Shown: positions 33,033 through 40,630 of the stretch, piece by piece | Layout of the letters: each line of letters starts with the position of its first letter | Position numbering within the stretch: position 1 is the first letter of the stretch | Virus record (IMG/VR): IMGVR_UViG_3300022602_000036 | Span: 1 to 64,000 of that record | Source: a virus | Reading direction: 5' to 3' (one strand) | Length of the DNA stretch: 64,000 nt | Notes under the pieces: model-generated | The model's database searches: none | The model's input: the letters and a program-made list of their open reading frames with translations, nothing else | What the model was told of the DNA's origin: nothing | Made by a program: the position numbers and the translations under genes

Positions 33033-33846
33033 AAGTTTATTCGCAGTGTTATTACTTACTACAAGTGTGGCCTATGCTGACAACAACATCTATATTGATC
33101 AAAGCGGTGACTCTAACACTATCACAGTAACACAAGGTGATGGTAGTGGCAGCACAGGCAGTGACAATATTGGTGGTACAGGCAGCGGCAGTGCCGGCAC
33201 AGGTAATCGTGCTAAAATTTACGGTAACAACAATGTTGTCAACGTAGATCAAGCTGGTACAAGTGATACCTTAAAATTGAATATCAATAACAATGCTACA
33301 AGTGGCTTTACATCAGAAACACGCAATGGTAATACATATAACAAAACATTCAATTATAGCGTAACTGGTGACAGTTCAACTGGTGTTATTAATATTACAG
33401 GTACACCTAGTGGCGGTGCAGCAACAGCCAGCTCAGGCAACCTAGTTAATATTAATCAAAGCGGTAACAGTGCTGGAGTTACTTTAAGTATTACAGGTAG
33501 CACCAACGACGTTACAGCATTAACCAGTGGTGGTAGTAGCAATACACTTACTTCAACAATCACAGGTAGTGGAAATAGTCAAGGTATCAGCCTAACAGGT
33601 GGCGGTAGCAACGCAGCAACACTAACACAAACTGGTGGTAGCAATATTATCAATTTGACCAGTGTTGGCGCAAGCAATACCTACACAGTTAGTCAAACGG
33701 GCACAGGTCACGATGCTGAATTGAGTTTCAATGGTAGTAGCAATACAGTTGCAGTTACACAGCAAGGTAGTACAGGTGTAAGCAACGTTAATGTTACTTC
33801 AGTAGGCAGCAGTAACTCAATCACTATCAACACCAACGCTCACTAA
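33016..33846 (+). CDS. Curlin-like repeat amyloid protein 1
   Basis: 276 residues. Signal peptide 1-22 ending A-Y-A-D. Mature protein is made of curlin-type units: I-Y-I-D-Q-S-G-D-S-N-T-I-T-V-T-Q, then N-V-D-Q-A-G, N-I-N-Q-S-G-N-S, L-T-Q-T-G, V-S-Q-T-G, V-T-Q-Q-G, matching the Q-x-G-x-x-N-x-x-x-x-x-Q pattern of CsgA/CsgB. Very few charged residues. Expected to leave through CsgG and form extracellular amyloid. AAGGAG lies inside csgG, so translation is coupled. Confidence 0.88.
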   Translation: MLNYIKSLFAVLLLTTSVAYADNNIYIDQSGDSNTITVTQGDGSGSTGSDNIGGTGSGSAGTGNRAKIYGNNNVVNVDQAGTSDTLKLNINNNATSGFTSETRNGNTYNKTFNYSVTGDSSTGVINITGTPSGGAATASSGNLVNINQSGNSAGVTLSITGSTNDVTALTSGGSSNTLTSTITGSGNSQGISLTGGGSNAATLTQTGGSNIINLTSVGASNTYTVSQTGTGHDAELSFNGSSNTVAVTQQGSTGVSNVNVTSVGSSNSITINTNAH

Positions 33847-33858
33847 GCGGGGTGTAAA

Positions 33859-34674
33859 ATGCGAGCATGGATATGGGCAGCAGTCTTATTTGTTACGACT
33901 CTGCCCTCTTTTGCTGGCGACAACCAAGCATATATTGATCAATCTGGTCAATTCTCAGATATTTACGTATTACAAGATGGAGTAGGCAATGGCCTATATG
34001 GTATAGGCGGCCCTGCTATTCCCACAAATACAGCTACCATTCATGGTAATGGTAATGTAGTAACCATACAACAAACAGGCTCCAACGATCAACTACAGTT
34101 GAACATGGAAACTTCCAGTATGCCACGTCCGATGACCAATGTTAGTTGTCCTACATGCCCACAACCTGTACAAGGCAACAGTTGGAGTTATAACATTAAT
34201 GGTAACAATGCCAAAGCGGTTATAGATGTCAACGCAGATGGCAAGAATACTTCAGTGAGTAATGGCATGGATGTGTCACAGATAGGTGATAATGCCGTAT
34301 ACAATGGGCGTTTTATTGGCGACCATAACTCAGTGACTGTATCAACTACAGGACTTAACCAAACAGTTAATACAAGCGTAAGCGGTAGTACTAATACACA
34401 GACTACCAGTGCCGCTAATGGTAGTTACAATATTGTCACGGTAACACAATCTGGCACAAATGGCACGGCGCAGACTAACTTAAATGGTACTGCTAATATA
34501 GTCACAGTAAATCAAACAGATGGCGCTGCAAATGGACATCGCACAAACCTAGACATTAGTGGTAATAGTAATACCATTGCTGTTAATCAAAGTAGTCTAG
34601 TAGCAGATAGTAATATAAATCTTAAAACCACTGGCAGTAATAATGTTATCAACATAACGAGTATGTCAAGATGA
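33859..34674 (+). CDS. Curlin-like repeat amyloid protein 2
   Basis: 271 residues. Signal peptide 1-19 (A-W-I-W-A-A-V-L-F). Mature start A-Y-I-D-Q-S-G-Q-F-S-D-I-Y-V-L-Q mirrors protein 1, followed by V-V-T-I-Q-Q-T-G-S-N, V-S-Q-I-G-D-N, V-T-Q-S-G-T-N, V-N-Q-T-D and V-N-Q-S-S units. A C-P-T-C-P-Q insert near 95-100 is unlike curlins and could form a disulphide. It may be the nucleator or a second subunit, by analogy with CsgB. Stop overlaps the next ATG. Confidence 0.87.
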   Translation: MRAWIWAAVLFVTTLPSFAGDNQAYIDQSGQFSDIYVLQDGVGNGLYGIGGPAIPTNTATIHGNGNVVTIQQTGSNDQLQLNMETSSMPRPMTNVSCPTCPQPVQGNSWSYNINGNNAKAVIDVNADGKNTSVSNGMDVSQIGDNAVYNGRFIGDHNSVTVSTTGLNQTVNTSVSGSTNTQTTSAANGSYNIVTVTQSGTNGTAQTNLNGTANIVTVNQTDGAANGHRTNLDISGNSNTIAVNQSSLVADSNINLKTTGSNNVINITSMSR

Positions 34675-35795
34675 AGCAACTACTAATCTTGTTACTTGTC
34701 CCTTTACTAGCCAATGCCGCAGTGGGTACTATCACAGAACAAACAGCCCTGCCTGGTACTATTACTCGTAGTTTTACTGCCATGGAAGGTAAGAAAGGTG
34801 CTGGCATTGAAATGAATGACAAGGTACAGACTACTAAAGGTAAGATTGGCATTACATTCCAAGACGATACTAAAGTAGAAGTTAATGAAAGTAGTAAGTT
34901 AGTCATTGATGATTTTGTATTTGATCCTAAAAAGCCCAGTGCCGGCAAACTGGCTATGAAGTTTACACAGGGCACAGTTCGTTACGCATCAGGTGCTATT
35001 GCGCACAGTAACCCTAACAAAGTAGCACTAAACACGCCTAGCGCGACCATAGCAGTGCGTGGTACAGACTTTACGGCTACAGTAGATGAAATGGGCGAAA
35101 GTACTGTTATTCTACTGCCAAGTTGTCCTAAAGGTTGGGCAGATATAGACAGAGATTGTAAAACAGGTGCCATTGACGTTATTAACGATGCTGGTATGGT
35201 TAGTCTTAATGTAGCCTTTCAAGGCACTAAGGTAGCCAGTCGTACTACAATGCCAATGAAACCAACAGTATTAAACTTGTCACCTGATACGATTAACAAC
35301 CTGCTGATCGTTAGTCCGCCCAAAGAACTACGCAAGGAAGGAATAGAAACTAAAAACATATCAACTAAAAATCCTGCTGATATGTTAAATGTAGACTTTC
35401 TTAAACAAGATTATTTAAAAAATGAGTTTGAAAAAGAAGGCACACCCTTTGGAGATAACCCATTGGCACACCCACTATTAGAACAATACTTCCTTGAAAA
35501 CATTTTTGACATCTTGGCACAACAGCTACAAGAAGAACAAGCTGGACTACTAGCTAACTTGATAGCACCAAGTCAAACTAATAACATACTGCCAGACTAT
35601 AAAAAGTCTACAGGTGTTACTGAAAGTATTGGCGCAAGTGAAGTTACCTTATGCCGTAGTGATGGCAGTAACAATCAATGTATTAGTACTCCTAAAGATC
35701 AAAATAGTCTACTAGTAGAAACACAGGGCGCAGTTACTATTAAAAACCGTGTCAATCAAGGTGCGGGCAGTACTATAACGGTGATACAACGATGA
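34671..35795 (+). CDS. Secreted FecR-domain protein
   Basis: 374 residues. Signal peptide 1-16. A FecR domain spans about 45-140 (V-Q-T-T-K-G-K-I-G-I-T-F-Q-D-D-T-K-V-E-V, F-T-Q-G-T-V-R-Y, T-P-S-A-T-I-A-V-R-G-T-D-F). Here it is fully exported, with no cytoplasmic anti-sigma part, so it is a structural or ligand-binding FecR rather than a regulator. The final 60 residues (V-T-I-K-N-R-V-N-Q-G-A-G-S-T-I-T-V-I-Q) end in a single curlin-like unit, so it may join the fibre. Overlaps both neighbours by four bases. Confidence 0.88.
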   Translation: MKQLLILLLVPLLANAAVGTITEQTALPGTITRSFTAMEGKKGAGIEMNDKVQTTKGKIGITFQDDTKVEVNESSKLVIDDFVFDPKKPSAGKLAMKFTQGTVRYASGAIAHSNPNKVALNTPSATIAVRGTDFTATVDEMGESTVILLPSCPKGWADIDRDCKTGAIDVINDAGMVSLNVAFQGTKVASRTTMPMKPTVLNLSPDTINNLLIVSPPKELRKEGIETKNISTKNPADMLNVDFLKQDYLKNEFEKEGTPFGDNPLAHPLLEQYFLENIFDILAQQLQEEQAGLLANLIAPSQTNNILPDYKKSTGVTESIGASEVTLCRSDGSNNQCISTPKDQNSLLVETQGAVTIKNRVNQGAGSTITVIQR

Positions 35796-37267
35796 AAAAG
35801 TTACTGTTAATCTTATTACTTGTATGTTCTAGTGCATGGGCTGACGTTACCCAAGAACATTTTAGCTTCGCACAGGTATTTGATGTACAGTGGTATACCA
35901 GCAACGGCAAATTATATGCCAGCAGTTTCAATTATTTGTATGCCAGTGTCAACGCAAGTGGCCAATTACAAGCGGGCAGACTAACATCTACACAAACTAA
36001 TGCCTATGCATCAGCTGGTGATTATTTGGCTTTTTTTCATAGCTCAACTAATCCTGGAACCTTTGGACTTGGAGTATATGACACTAACAATAATCTAGTT
36101 CGTGTGTTGGACTACACAGGGACCTTTGTGGCTCTGGCAGATGGTGCTATATTCTATAATGGTAATGGCAGTTGGGGTACATTGTTCACTACAGCACAGG
36201 GATATAGTTATGGGCAAGGTGGATCTTGGACTATCACACAGAGTTATCCTAGTAATACCTACATGACTAATTATACTCCGCCTAACACTACTCCCTTAGC
36301 GGCAGGACAGTCGGCGCCACCTGCTGTTACTATAACCAGCAGAGTAAACTCAACAATTACCACAACAGCTACAAGTGGAGCGACGGTCTATACCTACAGT
36401 CAACCTATTACCACTACAACCTATAGTGATGGCTCTCAGACTGTGGTTAACAATGGCAGTGCAGTACTATTAAGCACAACTACTGTGGGTGGGGGCAGTG
36501 GTATTACCAATGCTGAACAAACATCAATGAACATTTCTCGTAATCAGCAGGTCAACTTGCCCACACCCAGCCACGTCTATATAGATCAAATTGGCAGTGG
36601 TGATCATATTAATATCACAGTAAACAATCAGTCTAACCTAATAGGTGGACAAGATCAAACTGCTATGAAAGTTCGTGGCGGCAATAACACAGTTACTATA
36701 CATCAGGGCGACCCTACTAATACATTAAGCACACATAACGTCATAGCCGCAGACCTACTAGGGGGAAGCAATAGTCTAACAGTTAATCAAGGCACAGACG
36801 CAAACGGTAACGGTAGTGGCACAGACTCTGGATATCATTATAGTAGCATATATGTTAGTGGAGTTAACAATTCAGTTAACGTTCAACAGCAGGCCACAGT
36901 TAATAATAACGTAGGCAACTATGCCAGCATCAATGTCACAGGCAATCAGAATAACATAGGTCTAATACAAACTGGTAACTCACCTAAACAGTTATTCACC
37001 GCAGTCTCAGGCAATCAAAATACAGAAACAATTAGTCAAACTGGACTTGGGCAGCATTTTCTAGATGTTAATCTAAATGGAGATGGTAACACTGCTACAG
37101 TAAATCAGTCAGGCAATACAGCCAACACAGCAACCATCAACCTAACCAATGCTGGTGGCCCCGCTAGTGTAAATCTAACACAAACAGGCGGACAAAGTTA
37201 TGGTATAAGTCAAACCTGCGTACAAGCAGGAGGCTGCGGTACTGTGACTGTACGTCAAGGACCGTAA
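35792..37267 (+). CDS. Curlin-like protein 3 with N-terminal globular domain
   Basis: 491 residues. Signal peptide 1-17 (L-L-L-I-L-L-L-V-C-S-S-A-W-A). Residues 20-165 form an aromatic beta domain (V-Q-W-Y-T-S-N-G-K-L-Y-A-S-S), perhaps a binding head. After a Thr-rich linker, residues about 255-491 are curlin-type units (Y-I-D-Q-I-G-S-G-D-H-I-N-I, L-T-V-N-Q-G, N-V-Q-Q-Q, T-I-S-Q-T-G, T-V-N-Q-S-G-N-T, L-T-Q-T-G). A possible fibre-tip adhesin. Last gene of the operon. Confidence 0.86.
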   Translation: MKKLLLILLLVCSSAWADVTQEHFSFAQVFDVQWYTSNGKLYASSFNYLYASVNASGQLQAGRLTSTQTNAYASAGDYLAFFHSSTNPGTFGLGVYDTNNNLVRVLDYTGTFVALADGAIFYNGNGSWGTLFTTAQGYSYGQGGSWTITQSYPSNTYMTNYTPPNTTPLAAGQSAPPAVTITSRVNSTITTTATSGATVYTYSQPITTTTYSDGSQTVVNNGSAVLLSTTTVGGGSGITNAEQTSMNISRNQQVNLPTPSHVYIDQIGSGDHINITVNNQSNLIGGQDQTAMKVRGGNNTVTIHQGDPTNTLSTHNVIAADLLGGSNSLTVNQGTDANGNGSGTDSGYHYSSIYVSGVNNSVNVQQQATVNNNVGNYASINVTGNQNNIGLIQTGNSPKQLFTAVSGNQNTETISQTGLGQHFLDVNLNGDGNTATVNQSGNTANTATINLTNAGGPASVNLTQTGGQSYGISQTCVQAGGCGTVTVRQGP

Positions 37268-37310
37268 CTAAACTGTAATCTAAAATGTAATCTTTTAATA
37301 GGATATTCTT

Positions 37311-37318
37311 TATAAATA
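37311..37318 (+). promoter_or_regulatory. Late promoter
   Basis: Perfect TATAAATA; the following gene has a full AAAGGAGG ribosome site. Confidence 0.78.
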
Positions 37319-37338
37319 TCTTACTAAAGGAGGACATC

Positions 37339-37500
37339 ATGATGAAACAAAGTAAACTAGTAACTAAGTTGTATCGTGCTTGTCTCGACCACGATACAGA
37401 AGCAATTAAAGAACTACGTAAAAAAGAGTTTCTTAAAATTGTGAAACACAAGGCCGAAGGGAAGCCATTCAACAGCAAATGGTCTATAGTTAGGATCTAA
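37339..37500 (+). CDS. Small basic hypothetical protein
   Basis: 53 residues, basic, probably two helices (K-L-V-T-K-L-Y-R-A-C-L and E-A-I-K-E-L-R-K-K-E-F). Complete expression unit: late promoter, consensus ribosome site, terminator. A second ATG follows directly at 37342. Could be a DNA- or RNA-binding late factor; unproven. Confidence 0.7.
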   Translation: MMKQSKLVTKLYRACLDHDTEAIKELRKKEFLKIVKHKAEGKPFNSKWSIVRI

Positions 37501-37510
37501 CTGTATCAAT

Positions 37511-37536
37511 AAAAAGCCCCTTAATTGGGGCTTTTT
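37511..37536. terminator. Bidirectional terminator
   Basis: AAAAAGCCCC/GGGGCTTTTT with a six-base loop between convergent genes; T runs on both strands. Confidence 0.92.
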
Positions 37537-37551
37537 ATTGAGTTAGTTTTC

Positions 37552-37752
37552 TTATGCGTAGGTATCTGGGTTAATTTTTGTTGCTTCTACTAGCTCGCCT
37601 TCGGCATTGTAGACTTTAACGGTTTGATCAACATCAACTTCAGGTTTTACATCTTTACGTGCAAAACTTAGAGCTTCTTTGATAGTTTCAAACTCATACT
37701 CTATTTGTTCTAGTACGCCTTTGATCCATCTGTTGATTTTAACTAAGCCCAT
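37552..37752 (-). CDS. Small paralogue pair member A
   Basis: 66 residues. Shares with its neighbour the pattern V-K-I-x-[RK]-W-x-x-G-x-L, E-F-E-x-x-x-x-A-L-x-F-A, V-K-[VI]-Y-x-x-x-G-x-L-V and the end T-Y-A, so the two arose by duplication. Compact alpha/beta protein of unknown function. Confidence 0.68.
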   Translation of the reverse strand: MGLVKINRWIKGVLEQIEYEFETIKEALSFARKDVKPEVDVDQTVKVYNAEGELVEATKINPDTYA

Positions 37753-37754
37753 GA

Positions 37755-37997
37755 TTAAGCGTAAGTTGAATCCTGACTAGATAACCCAACTGATTGTACT
37801 AGTGAACCGTCTTCGTCATCATATATCTTAATTACTTGTTCTGTTTCAACTTCGTAAATTGTTTTTTGATGATTTACTTCAGCTTGATTAGCAAATGTAA
37901 GAGCCTGTCCTAGATCTTCAAATTCATGATCTTGAACTGTTAAACGACCTCTTTGCCATTTGTGTACTTTAACGTGATGCTTATTGTGATGTGCCAT
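37755..37997 (-). CDS. Small paralogue pair member B
   Basis: 80 residues. Same plan as the adjacent 66-residue protein with a His-rich N-terminus (M-A-H-H-N-K-H-H) that could bind metal. AGGATAATAA precedes the ATG; ends two bases before the paralogue's start. Confidence 0.68.
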   Translation of the reverse strand: MAHHNKHHVKVHKWQRGRLTVQDHEFEDLGQALTFANQAEVNHQKTIYEVETEQVIKIYDDEDGSLVQSVGLSSQDSTYA

Positions 37998-38002
37998 TTT
38001 TA

Positions 38003-39055
38003 TTATCCTTTAAAAATTTTTGCCCAAATCTTACGGGTGTTATCTGTGTATTTATTTAAATTTCTTTGATTCAATGCTACATTAACAGCAGCAAAGCGGT
38101 GTGTACGCAGTAGCGCATCAGCAATTTCGTCGCTTTCAGCTGGGCGAGCATTAAACCATCTAGTAGCCCAAGGAATTTCGTAACTGCCCACTACAGGCAC
38201 ACCTTGACTGATCAAGTCAGCTGACACAATATTAAATGTTTCACTGAAGTTACACTGTAGGCCAATGTCCATGGTTGAACAGATTTCTAAGAATCCTTCA
38301 CGTGGAGTCCACTCATGTCCAATTAGTTGATGCCCTTGGCCAGCCAGATGTTGAAATAGCCCACGTAGGTTATGCATCACAGGATCGCCCTTCATTTCAA
38401 TACGGCCCATGTTGATATGGAAACGCAGTTGTTTACCTGCGGTCTGAGCAAACTTAAGAGCTGCTACAGCCTGTACCAAATGATTCTTTAACGGGCGCAC
38501 TGCACCAAAACAGGCAATGTCTACCCAGTATTTGTTCTTGTCATATTTTTTCTGTTTCATTTCTTGCGGATAGAAATTAGGCATGTAGATGATACGGCGC
38601 TGAGTTTCTTCGTCAGTCCACCCCTGTTTGATCTGCAGATAAGTTCTAACTTCATCTAACATGCGAGGAGCATTGACACCAATAACAATATTTTTGAATG
38701 TGACATAGTCGCCAATCCAATCCATGGCCATACCTTCACCAGCCATAAATGGCATTTCACTGTGTAAGCGTATGATCCAAGTTACGTTAGGATGTAGTTT
38801 GGTTAGAATTTCAAACTTTTGCGGAACAACCCAAAGTGCTTCAACAATACAGTGTGTGGGCTTATGGCGTGTTACCAAGCGATCAATGCAGTTGTTGTCT
38901 ATAGCCACTTCCATAGCTGACTCAACTCCCATGTCGTTTAGCATTTGATCAACAAAGCTGGCACTGTTAAACAAGCCTGTGCTAAGGCCCTGCGGACTGT
39001 GTTTAACTGGGTTGAAATCCTCACGCCGCTTGAGGATAAAAAGTACCTTGCTCAT
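38003..39055 (-). CDS. Glycosyltransferase (GT4-like, GT-B fold)
   Basis: 350 residues. C-terminal half shows the GT-B donor site layout: D-I-A-C-F-G-A-V-R-P-L-K-N near 180-192, then F-H-I-N-M-G-R, and the E-x-F-N-I-V-S-A-D-L-I-S-Q-G-V-P-V-V-G near 280-300 (E...E-type sugar-nucleotide motif). Could modify phage DNA, virion proteins or host surface. A late promoter lies on the same strand 32 bases upstream. Confidence 0.82.
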   Translation of the reverse strand: MSKVLFILKRREDFNPVKHSPQGLSTGLFNSASFVDQMLNDMGVESAMEVAIDNNCIDRLVTRHKPTHCIVEALWVVPQKFEILTKLHPNVTWIIRLHSEMPFMAGEGMAMDWIGDYVTFKNIVIGVNAPRMLDEVRTYLQIKQGWTDEETQRRIIYMPNFYPQEMKQKKYDKNKYWVDIACFGAVRPLKNHLVQAVAALKFAQTAGKQLRFHINMGRIEMKGDPVMHNLRGLFQHLAGQGHQLIGHEWTPREGFLEICSTMDIGLQCNFSETFNIVSADLISQGVPVVGSYEIPWATRWFNARPAESDEIADALLRTHRFAAVNVALNQRNLNKYTDNTRKIWAKIFKG

Positions 39056-39086
39056 TGAAAAACCTTTCTAATTGATAATATACAGC

Positions 39087-39094
39087 TATTTATA
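39087..39094 (-). promoter_or_regulatory. Late promoter of glycosyltransferase operon
   Basis: TATAAATA on the minus strand; AGAAAGG ribosome site follows. Confidence 0.75.
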
Positions 39095-39143
39095 TCTTAG
39101 ACGATTACGTGTAGATTACATTGATAATTCCTTATTATTTTTG

Positions 39144-39172
39144 TTGACTTTAAGATAAATCTGTTGTATAAT
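39144..39172 (+). promoter_or_regulatory. Sigma-70 promoter of rpoZ
   Basis: TTGACT, 17 bases, TATAAT. Confidence 0.88.
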
Positions 39173-39201
39173 AGTTTAAATACTAACGTTTGGAGAAATA
39201 C

Positions 39202-39450
39202 ATGGACAACAAAACCTACAGTAAAGACTTAGATATTCAAAAGATTGAAAACAATGTAGGGGGTAGCCGTTTTGAATTGATATTAATTGCAGCTACACGA
39301 GCCCGTGAAATATCTAATATACGCAATATTGCTAATAGAAATAATCCAGCGTTGAAGTATGATACTAAAATTACCACAGAAGCATTAAAAGAAATTGAAG
39401 ATGGTAAAATAGGCCGCGAATACTTAATGAAAGTAGTCAAAGCAAGATAA
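39202..39450 (+). CDS. rpoZ: RNA polymerase omega subunit-like protein
   Basis: 82 residues from ATG 39202 (GGAG six bases upstream; a TTG 12 bases earlier is unlikely). Omega signature: G-G-S-R-F-E-L-I-L-I-A-A-T-R-A-R-E-I, then K-I-T-T-E-A-L-K-E-I-E-D-G-K-I, as in host omega (R-F-x-L-V-x-x-A-x-R-R-A-R and A-L-x-E-I-x-x-G). Omega clamps beta-prime and affects promoter choice and ppGpp binding. A phage copy with an early promoter could replace host omega. Confidence 0.85.
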   Translation: MDNKTYSKDLDIQKIENNVGGSRFELILIAATRAREISNIRNIANRNNPALKYDTKITTEALKEIEDGKIGREYLMKVVKAR

Positions 39451-39471
39451 CTAATAAGCACAAGTTTCTGC

Positions 39472-39696
39472 ATGAAAACCCTGGCAGACCTAGCCGTTGG
39501 CCAAGTAGCAGTGATCAAAGCCTTAGCGTTTGATGATCTAGGTTACCATAAGCGACTATATGGTCTAGGACTGCGAGAGGGTAAAGAAATAAAAATTATT
39601 AGAAAGGGGTTGACAGGTAGCCCACTTCATGTTATAATAGGTACTACTGAATTAGCAATTCGTCAAAAAGAGGCGAAAAATATACATATATTTTAA
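39472..39696 (+). CDS. feoA: FeoA-domain protein
   Basis: 74 residues with the SH3-like FeoA pattern: L-A-D-L-A-V-G-Q, R-L-Y-G-L-G-L-R-E-G, I-R-K-G-L-T-G-S-P-L and T-E-L-A-I-R-Q-K-E-A. FeoA binds the FeoB ferrous iron transporter; stand-alone FeoA proteins may also regulate. Together with iscU and iscA it suggests attention to iron supply. No ribosome site; 21 bases after rpoZ. Confidence 0.88.
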   Translation: MKTLADLAVGQVAVIKALAFDDLGYHKRLYGLGLREGKEIKIIRKGLTGSPLHVIIGTTELAIRQKEAKNIHIF

Positions 39697-39733
39697 TTCG
39701 GTATAAATAAATTTATAAGAAATAAAAAAGAGG

Positions 39734-39762
39734 TTGACACAGTTTATATTAGACTGTATAAT
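39734..39762 (+). promoter_or_regulatory. Consensus sigma-70 promoter
   Basis: TTGACA, 17 bases, TATAAT: full consensus. Drives the small gene at 39806 and ends at the terminator at 39986. Confidence 0.93.
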
Positions 39763-39805
39763 AGTTTTTATAGTAACAAATTAATTAAAGGAAAGCGAAA
39801 GCAAA

Positions 39806-39958
39806 ATGTTTAACAACAAGCTACATCAATTTAGAGGATCGAAACAAGTGCAAGCACTCGTAACGATATCTTATTGGCTAGCGATTGAGACAACATTAGG
39901 CAATGATCGTGCACCGAATAGTATCGATGGGGTTCGAGAGGGATGGGATGGTTATTAA
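39806..39958 (+). CDS. 50-residue early protein
   Basis: 50 residues (M-F-N-N-K-L-H-Q-F-R-G to W-D-G-Y), with A-I-E-T-T-L-G-N-D and V-R-E-G-W. AAAGGAAAGCG precedes the ATG. It has a consensus promoter and its own terminator, so is likely a short, abundant early message, as for small host-takeover proteins. No family recognised. Confidence 0.68.
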   Translation: MFNNKLHQFRGSKQVQALVTISYWLAIETTLGNDRAPNSIDGVREGWDGY

Positions 39959-39985
39959 GTAAATAACAAAATCCAAAACTTTAAG

Positions 39986-40018
39986 AACCCTAGAACAGAA
40001 ATGTTACTAGGGTTTTTT
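39986..40018 (+). terminator. Rho-independent terminator
   Basis: AACCCTAG/CTAGGGTT stem followed by a T run. Confidence 0.9.
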
Positions 40019-40237
40019 GTTTTATGTGTCAGGGAAACGAGGTCCAAGCAAGGCACATTAAAGATTGTATGTTAAACGGGCGGGACTAGAGGATGGATTA
40101 CCCTTGTGTGGGTAAAAAAATTCTAGTTATAATAAAACACATTGGACGAATATACTTGCTGGGGTCGTATAATGCGGCGCCTTCAATACCAAACACCAGT
40201 GTGCTTTATTATACGCATTCGCAAGAGTGTGTTTAAA
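40019..40237 (+). other. Non-coding stretch before tRNA array, structured
   Basis: No supported gene. Contains an 8-bp inverted repeat CGTATAAT/ATTATACG about 30 bases apart near 40168-40223 and the palindrome GGCGCC. It may be a precursor RNA leader or promoter region of the array. Confidence 0.4.
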
Positions 40238-40311
40238 CTCAGTGTGGTGTAGAGATAACATGCGTGGTTTGGGACCATGTGTCGAAGGTTTGATTCCTTC
40301 CACTGAGACCA
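40238..40311 (+). tRNA. tRNA-Pro(TGG)
   Basis: Acceptor CTCAGTG/CACTGAG, anticodon loop TTTGGGA, encoded CCA. T-loop is TTTGATT, so position 56 is T instead of C. Confidence 0.85.
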
Positions 40312-40317
40312 TTTAGC

Positions 40318-40401
40318 GGGTGATGAGCAGCATTGGCGACTGCAGCAGACTGTAAATCTGTGTCCTCTGGAAACTAGGTTCGACTCCTAGATCACCCACC
40401 A
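40318..40401 (+). tRNA. tRNA-Tyr(GTA)
   Basis: Acceptor GGGTGAT/ATCACCC, loop CTGTAAA, long variable arm as expected for bacterial Tyr, encoded CCA. Confidence 0.92.
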
Positions 40402-40407
40402 AGTTAT

Positions 40408-40502
40408 GTCGCAGTTCCAGTTACATTAATCTCTCAGTTCAAAGCTGTTAGTGTGCAAAGGACACGAGAAAGTCAACTTCTTCTGGGTAGACTGTGACGC
40501 CA
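40408..40502 (+). ncRNA. tRNA-like structured RNA, not a standard tRNA
   Basis: Ends GTCGCAG and CTGTGAC form a 7-bp acceptor-like stem followed by G-CCA, and spacing from the flanking tRNAs is like that of a tRNA. But no normal T-arm or anticodon arm is found; an internal TCTC...GAGA with GTGT/ACAC hairpin is present instead. A decayed tRNA or a stable RNA of the T4 C/D kind are options. Confidence 0.45.
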
Positions 40503-40509
40503 AAATTTA

Positions 40510-40583
40510 GGGTCGTTAATTCAATGGGAGAATAGCTGGCTTTTAACCAGTCTACGACGGATCGTAACCGTCACGACTCACCA
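40510..40583 (+). tRNA. tRNA-Lys(TTT)
   Basis: Acceptor GGGTCGT/ACGACTC, loop CTTTTAA, encoded CCA. T-loop ATCGTAA lacks the usual T54. Confidence 0.88.
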
Positions 40584-40601
40584 AGTATTTTATAGATAGA
40601 G

Positions 40602-40609
40602 CTAAATAA
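40602..40609 (+). promoter_or_regulatory. Late promoter-like octamer
   Basis: CTAAATAA, 21 bases before the HNH gene start, which has AAGGAG. Confidence 0.55.
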
Positions 40610-40630
40610 TAGTAATAAGGAGCTCTACCT

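Noticed and set aside
33016-37267. Repeats in curlin-like genes as mobile or satellite DNA
   Set aside because: They are in-frame protein repeats in signal-peptide genes, explained by the curlin fold.
40127-40312. Minus-strand open frame over the start of the tRNA array
   Set aside because: It overlaps tRNA-Pro on the opposite strand and has no promoter or ribosome site.
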